From positions 37,000,508-37,064,507 of the forward strand of contig NC_088776.1 of NCBI RefSeq assembly GCF_954871325.1: a stretch of DNA of 64,000 bases, in the 5' to 3' direction. This stretch comes from Gordionus sp. m RMFG-2023. Its lineage: Eukaryota > Nematomorpha > Gordioida > Chordodea > Parachordodidae. The notes under the pieces are model-generated. The model saw only the letters and a program-made list of their open reading frames with translations. It ran no database searches and was not told the origin of the DNA. The position numbers and the translations under genes were made by a program. This document shows positions 1 through 46,263 of this stretch, piece by piece (the stretch's first letter is position 1; every line of letters begins with the position of its first letter).

Positions 1-634
1 TTATTTAGTCTGGCTCGGATCTGATCTAAAAATGTGTGCTCGTGTCCCATCCTTAGGAAAATCCTGGATCCGCCTTTGATAAATTAATATATAATATTTA
101 CCAATATATAATTATCATCATAATTAATATGAAGATTAGATAGTATTTAAGAAACAATAATTTTAATTATATTATTAACATAATTATTTTTTATTAATTT
201 AACTTAAAAAAATTATTATATTGTGAGAGGAAATTTTTTTTTTAAAAAAAAGGGGAAGATTTTTTTTTATGAATAAGAAAAAAATCATCAGGGGCTATTG
301 AATTAATAAAACAAACATAATTTGCCTTAAAGATGCGTATCTATCCTTTGTCCTAAATATAAGCCTTCACGAGGCTCCTTAGAATTTCTTCTGATTTGAC
401 CCCGACGTCTTTAAAGAAATTATTAATCCAAATCTCTATACATTTTAAAGTAGATCAGATTATTGGTACGAAAATATAATTTGATGAGTCGGTGATCTGG
501 TATATTGATTTAAAAATTAAAATAAAATTTTTGAGGAAGTAGAAAAAGCAATAGTATTATAAGGGATACTGCTTACAATCTCAGCCTTGTAATAAACCTA
601 AATAAAAGAATGTTACGAAATTAATAATATGTTT
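1..634. other. non-coding left edge with one transposon end
   Basis: No gene is visible. Around 60-85 the sequence reads, on the - strand, as a CAAAGGCGGATCCAGG-type terminus, which resembles the ends of CAGTGGCG-type hAT elements; the rest of that element would lie left of the window. The remainder is AT-rich low-complexity DNA. It presumably belongs to an upstream intron of the HIF-alpha gene, since that gene's bHLH exon is not found to the right of it; this is inference. Confidence 0.3.
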
Positions 635-3187
635 TAGGGGTGGGGCCAATAACAATTACATAAATAGATTGATTTGATATATTGTTTAAATACAATATCA
701 ACCAATCCCAATACAAATATTAAAAATAGATAAATACATATAATTATTTGGTTTTTTTATCTTAGATGATTATATCACGGTATATATTTTTTTCTTTCTT
801 TAAATTGCCTAAACTTATTACATCCGATATTTCTTTAGTGTAAATACTAACCTTTCTGTACTGTGATATCAATATTGGTGTTTTTTATAATTGTAGTTTA
901 TTTTTATTATGGGAATTTTTTACATGTTATCAATTTTTATCTATTCATTTAGGATATAATGGATGAAGACCAAATAGTGTTAGTAAATATAGATAATTCT
1001 GATGATACTAATAACGATAATGAACATGAACAAACATCAATATCTAATAAAAGACGAAATACAGCAAAAATCTGGGAATTATATACGAGATGCCATAACA
1101 AAAAGAAGGCTATTTTTAATAAATAAAAAATATCTCTTCCCAATTTTGGAACCTCAGGGTTATGGACACATCTTAGATCCATATACCCAAAATATACAAA
1201 TAAAATTAGCTGTAAAAAAAATTAACACAATAAAATCATTTTTTATTAATAATATAGACTTTTTAATTCAAAATAACTTATCCTTTTCAAAGGTTGAGGA
1301 TATCACTTTTAAAAATTTTATAGCATATATAACCCTTCACTAACATTAGATTCTAGAAAAATACATTAATTATGAAACATTATTATAGCTCTTTTAACAA
1401 TCTAAATTCTGTACTTTCTAAAATTACATCTAAATTTTCATTAAGAATGGACATATGGTCCTCTCCAAATAAAATACCCTATATGGGCATAACAATTCAT
1501 TATATTGGTAATTATTTTAAATTAAATAATCATTTATTAGATTTCATTTCTTTTAAATCAGCAAATAATTCTATTAATATTTAAAATATTTTTAAAGTAA
1601 AATTTGAAATTGATTTTTTTTTGTATTACATTAGATAATTCAAATAATAATTTAGCATTTCTAAAAATTTTAAATCAAAAAGATAATTTTAATTTAAATA
1701 ATGTGTGCATGCTTTTCTCATGTTGTACATTTGGCTGTTATGGCCGCCTTGGAACACTTAAATAAAACTTTATAAGAAAATTTTTAAAATTTTTATATCT
1801 AAATTTAATAAACCTGAAAAAATCTTTCTTGAAAAAAATCTAACTTTAGAATTTCCTCGTCCAAGTTTGGATATACCAACACTTTGGAATTCCATATACC
1901 AAATGCTTGAAAGGGCAATATTGCTCAAACCCTATATGACAATGACAACATATACCAATCATTTACAAAATACCAAAGAAGAAAATTATATTAATGCCTT
2001 AGCCTGGAATAATATATAAATATATCGAGAATTTCTGGAACCATTTAATTTCACTATAGAGATGGCTTCATGTGGATACTCCATTAGTTTCAACCATCAT
2101 TCCTTTATATTCCAGCATTTTTGAGCATGTTGAGAGTTACAGTAATATTCCTAATACTATTTTAAAGAGGGCTTCTTTAGCTGCCTAAGCAAAACTTGAT
2201 AAATACTATAATTTTATAAAAACTTTATATTATATCAACAATCATTGACTCACGGTTTAAAATATCAAATCACCTTAAAGGATAATAGTATAGGAACTCT
2301 CATTGGATATCTAACCGAAGAATGTAATATTTATAAAATAAATTATTTCAATTCTGCTGAACATATAAATGAAATAAAAATAAATACAAAAAAGTGTCCT
2401 TTTATGATAAAACATATCAAGTTAAACATAGTCATGACAATAATAGCTTAGAAATAAGCAAATATATGTATAAAGTCACAATTTCTAATGGGTAGAATTT
2501 AAATAAAAATAGATATCAAATATTATCGAAAATTGCCAGAAATTATCTTGCAATTCCATCTCCGCCAGCCTTGAAAAGGCCTTTTCAGAAGGACGGTATG
2601 TTATAACGGACCAACGTTATTCACTAGATTCATACTATCCAGCTTGCCTGTGCTTAAAAAGTTGGATGCGCATGCAGGATCCTTCTTAAAGACATAAAAT
2701 TCCCTTATATTAAATTTATATCAAACTTTTGCACTGTATTATATATAAATAGACAGTATGTTGTATTTTAGTGTACTCATTTTGCTATATTTTTGTGCTA
2801 AATAAAAAGTTTCAAATTTATTATTTGATTGGTTTAGTAAGGTTTGTTGATACAAAAAATCTATGATTAAATCAAAATTTTTATATTCACATCACCTAAT
2901 AAATTCCTACTTTAAAAAAAGATGGATTCAGTAAAATTTTGAGAGTTACTTCTTTTATGGTAATGCTTCATGATTTTTTTTTCATGTTTATTTAAAACTA
3001 GAATTTACGGGTTTTTTAAATTACTACCTCTATTCTAATTAGTAATTTAAATTTAAACCAATACCGATATAAACCAATATATACCAATAAAAGAAATGGA
3101 AAATATTGTTCCAATATCAATATTTTAAACCCAATACCAATACAATAATTCGTTTATCTTTTTTTTAAATATTGGTTCCCAGCCCTA
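635..3187 (+). mobile_element. hAT DNA transposon, copy A (BED-finger type), decayed
   Basis: The element starts TAGGGGTGGGGCCAATA and ends TATTGGTTCCCAGCCCTA, imperfect inverted termini of one family with the element at 43127-48393. Flanks ATATGTTT (627-634) and CTATGCTT (3188-3195) match at 6 of 8 bases, fitting an aged 8-bp hAT target duplication. Subterminal regions are made of short ACCAATA repeats. Internal protein-level similarity to copy B runs from the BED finger to the C-terminal dimerisation block. At about 2.55 kb it is a full-length but inactivated copy. Confidence 0.85.
1002..2690 (+). pseudogene. hAT transposase pseudogene of copy A
   Basis: The reading frame is broken by many stops and shifts. 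Recognisable parts, in order: a BED-like finger segment (AKIWELYTRCHNKKKAI, its second cysteine pair degraded), the SLRMDIWSSPNKIPYMGI block near 1440-1500 that precedes the catalytic core, a WNS(I)YQMLERAI block near 1885-1925, and a C-terminal block with AFSEGRYVITDQR near 2580-2615. Each piece aligns with copy B (43544-47855), which is better preserved. The lower conservation says copy A is the older or faster-decayed insertion. It makes no usable protein. Confidence 0.8.
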
Positions 3188-3337
3188 CTATGCTTCCATA
3201 TAACATTTGATTTTAAACATTTCTTTATCTCATTTCTCATTTGGGCCTCCCAATGGTGATGAGTCAATAAATTCTCTCTGTGGCATTATAGACTATATTT
3301 TTGAAAACTTATTTTTCCTTGTTTATAATCTCAGGCG

Positions 3338-4140
3338 TTGTTTTTAGGAATTTTTTTAACATTCCTAAAATCATTACTCATTACGATCGCTACCAATATA
3401 TTTGAAGAAATAGCATCTAGTGAGATACGAGACGGGATAAAAGCTATTCTTAGCGATTACTTAAACATCAGGTTTACAGACATAGATTTGCTGCAATCCA
3501 CGATGCCCTCTTTGGAGGCCTTGGTTTTAGATCCTCACTACGCTAGCCACCTATAAGCACAGACGCTATTCGGCAAACATATATCAGCTTTTTTAAATCT
3601 AGCTAGGATGGAATGGTCAAAATCTGTTGCCACCACAACCGAATTTCCAATTTCTATAAAATATAGATTGGGATCTAACTTCTGAAAAGCTCCGTTGATT
3701 GATTACCTTATTTCAACTTTTTCACCTTTAGATACACATTCAATAAACGTATCAAGGATCGGGGATATGAGTTTTTAGAGCTTACATCGAAAAACCTCAA
3801 ACTAATTGAATAACTCGAGCTCAGCTACGCCCTATGTAACAGAGTCAATATTCCTTTCTTATTATGTAGAGGTAGCAAATGTCATACTGATGATGACAGT
3901 ATTGCGTTGCATCCCTTATACTAATAGCAATTCTGGCCGACAAACCCGACATGCGAAATGCAATTAAGTCATATTCTTTGCACTGAGTTGATCGGGTTTT
4001 CTTCATTAGAATCCTTAAATCTCTTTCCCGATCGCAGACGTCTTGACAGAATCAAACGAAATCCATGGTTACAAGGTATTTTTATTATGGAATTATTCAT
4101 GCCTAGACACTAACTCCTCATCCAACATCAACAAAGACAC
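3338..4140 (+). pseudogene. coding-like relic of unknown origin, possibly hAT
   Basis: This stretch is visibly richer in G+C than its surroundings and has an open frame at 3338-3556 (72 codons, no ATG) with SSEIRDGIKAILSDYL and a downstream LVLDPHYASHL. The pattern of an acidic/helical stretch followed by LDPxY recalls the conserved LDPRYK block of hAT transposases, but no other hAT block is readable behind it. The frame then breaks repeatedly through 4140. I do not recognise the source; an old transposase is the best guess, an alternative is a decayed host exon. Confidence 0.3.
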
Positions 4141-4469
4141 TATGAACAGGGCTCAAAATTTATTTATAATATATATTCAAAAATATTAAATAATTTAAAG
4201 GATATTATATCTGAACAAAGCATTAATGCCAAACTATTTCACAAATAAATTAAAAACTTTTCAAATTCTATTTGCCAATCACTTTCTTTCAATCGATATC
4301 GATAAAACTCTCCCCTATAAACTTGTCCTAGGCTATCTTAATTGTTTTTCACAGCTAACCTACGTTAATTATTAAACGGCGCCAGCTCAACATATAGCAA
4401 TTTGTTAAACAATAACCAAATTTTGTTCATACCCAGTTGCAACTACCTAGGTTAGCCTTAGAAAAACCT

Positions 4470-4541
4470 GACCTTTTCTGTATTCGAACCCGGATTTATA
4501 CAGTAAATGATATCCTCTATTACCGATTAGGCCACAGACGT
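4470..4541 (-). repeat. tRNA-derived SINE head (tRNA-Arg-like)
   Basis: On the - strand there is an exact pol III A box (TGGCCTAATCGG, 4523-4534) and a near-consensus B box (GGTTCGAATA, 4481-4490) at the spacing expected inside a tRNA (T8 to B box about 44 bases). The flanking GTGGCCTAAT and GGGTTCGAA recall tRNA-Arg. T-stem and D-stem pairing is poor (about two of five T-stem pairs), so this is not a working tRNA; a SINE promoter region or tRNA pseudogene is likelier. The SINE body would run leftward, perhaps to about 4300; its tail was not identified. Confidence 0.45.
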
Positions 4542-4952
4542 TATTCGAAAAGCACCCAAAGTATTTGTATATGTTATAACCATATGTGGCAGTGGTGATC
4601 CACACAAAAAATGTAAAATACAGATTTGTTAAACAGTACCTTTGACACCGTATAACATAAACCCGTTAATTATGGAGATGTAAATGAGGCGTTTTATCTA
4701 TGACAAAATCTCTTTATAAATATGACCCTCTAATTATCTAAACATACCACCTTCCTGGATTACCCTATCCTTTTTCTAAATTTTATAACCCTTTCTTTAT
4801 AGTCACCTTTAGGCAGCCATTACTTCTTTTTAGGGAATCTATTTTGCAAATATCTGACGATCTGATCTTTTTAAAAAGGTTTAAATATCCACACTGATTC
4901 GATACTGATATTAATATTTTTATACTCATATATTATTATATCCTTCCTACAG

Positions 4953-40478
<35,526 letters not shown>

Positions 40479-41635
40479 AATTTTACAAACACAAAATTAT
40501 AGGTCACCCCCCCCCCCCCTTCCCCCATTTAAATGGTATTTATAATTCTTTCGATTTTTATCAAAAATTATTTACCGTCCCATTTTTTCTTTAAATTTAA
40601 AATAATTTTTCACCATTTTTTTTTTGAACTCATGCCACTTATAAAATTTATATGAATGAGGAAATTTAAATCATTGAACTTTTTTTTATTGATGGTTTTT
40701 GAACCTAAATGCAATAGTTCATTTTTCTTGAACTAATATACTAATCTCAATTAATATATCAATATTTAAAATATATTATATATTTATTATAGATTTAAGA
40801 AAATTTATTATATTTTTCAATGAATTTTTAATGGCATAGGAAAAAATATATCGCACAATATAAATATATATGTTTAATTCAATCCTATGATGATTTTAAA
40901 ACGCAACAAATTGCTCATATTTTTCTTTTGTTACAACACTGCCCCCTCTTGAAATCTTTTATATTATCTATTCCCTTGATAGATAAGCCTATTTTTTTTA
41001 TAAAAAGCTTTATGAATGAAAATTTTCAAAAGATATCAAGATCTACCATACTAATTAAGACAATTGTATATAATGACTGGTGAAATGATAAACAAATTTC
41101 GATTATTCATTTTAAAAGACTTTCCTCGTTGAATTAAATTATGCATCCTTACCTCATAAATGCTATCTTGAAAATTTAATATCTTTAGCAACTATTAAAT
41201 TTGTTATCGTCATTATTATATATATAAATCAGTCACTTTAACAATTATTATATTATTATAAATAACAAATTTTACATTTTTTTTATTAACCAATAAATTT
41301 TTTGTAATGAAATAAGTTTTAATGTAATAATAATATAATTTTGATTTGGCTTGATATTCCATTTTCCAGGATTTGAAAAAAGGATAAGAATTCAAACTAC
41401 TACATCTTATTACGCATAAAGTTTTATAGTCACAGATCACTAAAATATAAATATATCGTTAGAGCTCGAGATCTAGACCGAATGCAATTATTATTTTATT
41501 ATTATTCAAAATAAAACAAAAATAAGAATTTTTTTTCAATGTATTAGTTTGGGACGTACTCTTAATTCTAAAAATAATACATATAAAAGCAAAAACAAAA
41601 ATGACTTAATATTAAAAAACTTGGGTTGTTTTATC
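40479..41635 (+). other. HIF-alpha 3' UTR and intergenic DNA
   Basis: A 13-base C run follows the stop by about 30 bases. No canonical AATAAA close to the stop was found; AATATA-type variants are frequent in this AT-rich stretch, so the polyadenylation site cannot be chosen. The small - strand frames here are not protein-like. Confidence 0.4.
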
Positions 41636-43737
41636 CTTGGAATTAGAGGTGGGCGCGGGCCTAATTTTTTTTCACCGCTCACAATGGCAATAAAATAAAA
41701 TTCACGCCCATTCATGCTAACCATTAAAAAATTTTTGGCCCAACCCGCTCGCTCACGAAAGGCAATATTTTGATTCACGCCCGAAAATTCACGGTGTTTT
41801 TAAATTTTTCAAAACTATTGCTATTGTTTTACACTTTTTTGAATTTATTCTATTTATTTCATTAATTTCATAATCCATGTTAATAACAAAAAATAAATAT
41901 AATCTATAAATCAAAATTTTTATTTAGAAAAAGATGAATATCCATCTTTTTTTATTTCAATTGTGTACGCCTTTCCTCTAATAAGAGATTGGCTACAGAA
42001 AATAACCTTTCACTAGAAGCCAAACTTGCCGGGGCTGACAAAATATGCTCGCTAATTTTCTCAAAAAAGGAAATGAATATTCCTGCTTTCAAAACTTCAA
42101 AATATTGTCTTGTTATTTGTCTTATGAGCTATGAATCTTTTAAGGTCATCCTTACAGCTTTCATCTGTAGATGTTGATGCTTCATCAGAATCATCTAGAA
42201 ATTTTCTATTAGAATATACGGCCTTTTATGAGGATAAATTAGGAAAGTAATATGATAATTGGCATTGACCATTTAGAATATTCGGTTTTTCATGAGTTTA
42301 GAATAAATAGGAAAATAAATGATAGTTGGCATAAACTTAGGCATATCTTAGCATTTTTAAGGTTGTTTTATATACACCATCCTTTTCTTCTATTAAAAAC
42401 TTAAGACTTTTGAAATTCGGATCTAGAATCAAGCCTATCTTAGTATAGTGGCTGCATAATAAATCATTCCTTTAAAAGAAATCTTTTTCTGTTTTTTAAG
42501 GTTTTAATTATTATTATTGTATCACGTTCAGAAGGTTAACGAAATTTTACTAATTTTTGTTTCCATAGATAAGCTTCATTTATTGTTCGACGAGAATCTG
42601 TGCTCAGATTATCCGAGAATTGTTTAAATATTGATAAAAATTTATCTAACTCGAGTATGATGTTGATATCAATTGTGGCTAATCTATTTAATTCTTGCTT
42701 GCTAAACAAGTACACCTGTATTTCAGAATATGATTTTAAGAGACTCTGTATCATGCTATATACAGAGTTTCGTTATTACAACTTGTTCAAGGGTTTGGTT
42801 TAGCTTGCTATTAGCTGTAGATTCTTTGAAATATTGTACTATTTTTCTTTTCATCATTTACATTTAAGGCTATTTCAGTTAAACGTCAAAAATATAATGC
42901 ATAATATTGTTTTGTATATGGCATATACATGCAGCGTTTCGTTAACTTTGAATGCACTTATATTTGCTCCGTTATCAGTCACACAACTTTACATTTATTT
43001 AAATAATTTTCTACTTCTGGGTATTCTTCTAAATTTGAATTGACTACACTTTTATGTTTTGATTTCCCTTGTGGCCAAAACAAATGTTTTTAATTCAAAA
43101 TCCTTAATGATAATATGTCCTGTAATTAGGGGTGGGACCAATACCAATATAATATTGGTTTACAATACCAATACCAATATAAACCAATATGTATTTAAAT
43201 ATTGGTATTGCTTTTACAACCAATACCAATTACCTAAATATATTGGTTTTGATATATTGTTTAAATACAATTTTAACCAATACCAATACCAATATTAAAA
43301 ATAACATAATTATTTGGGTTTATCGTGGATAATTATATCGTGGTATTTTTTTTACTTTCATTGCAAAAACTGATTACATCTGTTATTTCTTCCAAATACT
43401 ACTGTGATATCAATATTTCTGTTATTTATAATTATAGTTTATTTTTATTATGGAAGTAAATTTTTTACATGATATCTATCAATTTTATCTATTTATTTAG
43501 GATATTATAATAAATGAAGACCAAATAGAGTTAATAAATATAGATGCTGTTGGTACTAATAATAATAGCGATAAGGAACAAGAAGAATTTATCTAATAAA
43601 AGACGAAATTCAGCAAAAATCTGGGAATTTTATACTAATTGTGATAATAAAAAAAAGGCAATTTGTAATAAATGTAAAAAAAAATATCACTTCCCAATTT
43701 TGGAACCTCAGGATTATGGACACATCTTAAATCCATC

Positions 43738-46263
43738 CAGTGACCCCTACAACGGGGGGGGGTCCGAAGCAAGCTTCTATAAATTTCTATGGGGGTACTT
43801 TTTTTTTTTTAAATTTTTTATTTTAAAAATTTTTATGGTCGATGTTTAGCAAATTAGTTTGTTATCCGATATTTCTTATCATAAAATTATTTTTCCACTT
43901 TCAAGATTTGGCGCAAAATTAAAATTTTATCAAAGGGAATAGTAAAAATTTAAATATTAAATCTTATATATAATCATTTATAATTTTTAGATCATTGTCA
44001 AAATATGCCCAAAAATATTAACCAAAAAAAATATAAATGCTTGATTAAAAATTGTACATATCATAATATAAGAGATGATAAATGGACAGATCATATTAGA
44101 AAAAGACATATGGGCTTAATTTTCACGATATAAAGAAAAGCTTTGAAATAGTGGCTTTTAAGAATATTTCTCAAAATTGGACAAATATCAAAATAATTTT
44201 TTTTATTAAATAAGAAGTGAGAAAAAAATTAAGGGATTAAAATCTAAATTATATTCAAATCTGTTATCATATAATAACATAAATATTCTTATTGAAACCA
44301 TGAAAAATATGGTTATAAAAAAAATTCAAAAGGAGATTGAATTCAACAGGTGCTATTCAATTATAGTTGATGGCACATATGATGTATCGAAATCAGAAGC
44401 AATAGCTTTGATAGTGAGATATGTTAAAAATAGCGAGACACCTAAGCCCGTTGAAAGGCTGATAGACATTTATTGTACGGGAAATACAACGGGCCTCGAT
44501 ATTAAAGAGAATATAATATCCAAGCCTGGCTCCATGAATCTACCCCTCGAATTCCTAGTGGGGCAAAGCTATGATGGCGCCTCAAACATGAGTGGAAGAA
44601 TTAATGGAGTGCAGGCTTTGATTAGAGCGGAGGCGCCAAAGGCAGCTTTTATTTGGTGCTATTGTCATCGATTAAATTTAATAGTTGTTCAATTATGCCA
44701 ATCAGTAAAAGAGCTGCCAAATGTCTTGGGAATATTAGACGAAATTTACGTATATTTTAATGGTGTTAAAAGATATGAAGTGCTCAAAACATGTCAGAGT
44801 GATTTACTGACAAAATCACATAGATTTTTACGCATCAAGAATACCACTCGGTAATATTATCTTAATTGCTTCGATATATAATGTTTATTTTATATTTATA
44901 GAAGCTGGCTAACATCATATAAGGCGATTGTAAATTTTTTCCTATTTTATGATGCTTTGAGGGCAGCTTTGGCAAATTTAAAGGATTCTGAAGATCCTGC
45001 CACTTCCACTATGGCTAGTGCTATAGTCTATAGAATAGAAAAATTTGATTTTATTTTATCACTATGTGTTTTGGATAAAATATTGTTGATAACTAGCTTG
45101 GCTTGTACAAAATTGCAAACCATTTCGAAGGATATAGGGTTTGCAATAAATCAAATTCAATTGGCAAAAGATTGCCTGATTAATATGAGAAGTATAATTT
45201 AAATTATTATCTTTTATTATTTTATAATCCTAAAATAGATAATAACACTGAATTTTTGGATGTCTTTTCAAAGGCCCAAGATTTTATGAAGAAGAGAAAT
45301 TTACCTTTTGATTTTGAAAGTTCAAGACTTCAAACATTACAATCCAAAAAGGAGAGGTATATATATACTTTCATCATTAAATATAATATTTTATTTTAGC
45401 TTTAAAATCAGTGTGTTTTATGTTGCACTTGATTTAATTATTATGCAGTTTAGTGAAAGATTTAACGATGAATCGATAAAATTTTTGAGTCAAACATCAT
45501 TTTTTACCCCAAAGGGAATGGCGGAAAAGGCAATTGTTAAAGATGATATCAAGGATATCTGTGAATTTTATCAATTAAATACAAGTCAAGTTTTTGAGGA
45601 AATGTTGATGTTTAGAAATATTTATAAAATGGCTAAAACGGGGGACGTAATTATTACTCGTGACCTAGAGGTTAAAGAAGATTTGTCAGATTCTGAGAAT
45701 TGTAAATTTATTTAATTAAAATATTTTTACTAATACATTATTTAGCTTCTTCTGATGATGATAATAATTTTGAGATGAATGATTAAGACTGGAGAAACTA
45801 TTCATTTATTTTACCTTATCGTCTGCTTATAAATTTTTCTGCTTTCCCAAATTTAACAATTTTATATAAATATTTATTAACTATTCTTACTACATCATGT
45901 ACTGCCGAAAGGGTCATGAGTAAAATTAAACTAATTAAAACAAGACTTCGTAGTGTCATGAAAGATCCATTTCTTAATAATTTAACCATTTTATCAATGG
46001 AAAATAATTTATTTAAACAATTAAATATTGATGAAATTATAAATTCTTTTGCTTTCTCTTCCCCTAATTTATCTAAATTATTAATTTAAAAATAATATTT
46101 TTAAAGCATATATTTTTTACATTATATTTATATTATAATAAATATTGATGCAATAAAAATTATTTTTGAAATTTATTGGTGTCAAAAAATAATTTACAAT
46201 GGGGGGGGGGGTACTTTAGGGGGGTATTCTGCTTCTATCCCTCAAAAAGTGTAGGGGTCACTG
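43738..46263 (+). mobile_element. hAT transposon D (innermost layer)
   Basis: Perfect 14-bp ends CAGTGACCCCTACA and TGTAGGGGTCACTG with a perfect duplication AATCCATC (43730-43737 and 46264-46271) inside copy B's BED exon. Length 2,526 bp. G runs sit just inside each end. As the innermost of three layers it must be the youngest; its transposase is nearly intact, in keeping with that. Confidence 0.95.
44005..46089 (+). CDS. hAT transposase of element D (ZMYM-type), nearly intact, spliced
   Basis: A C2H2-like finger frame starts at 44005 (KYKCLIKNCTYH to DHIRKRHMG). The core follows: FNRCYSIIVDGTYDVSKSE, GQSYDGASNMSGRINGVQAL and AFIWCYCHRLNLIVVQL, the DUF4371/ZMYM1-like hAT pattern. Short GT-AG introns are needed and keep frame: about 44853-44901, 45191-45237, 45358-45400 and 45706-45747. 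The end carries TSCTAERVMSKIKLIKTRLR and the stop at 46087-46089. One in-frame TAA (45784-45786) after SSDDDNNFEMND breaks the last exon, and how the finger joins the core is unclear. Otherwise it looks recently active. Confidence 0.8.
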
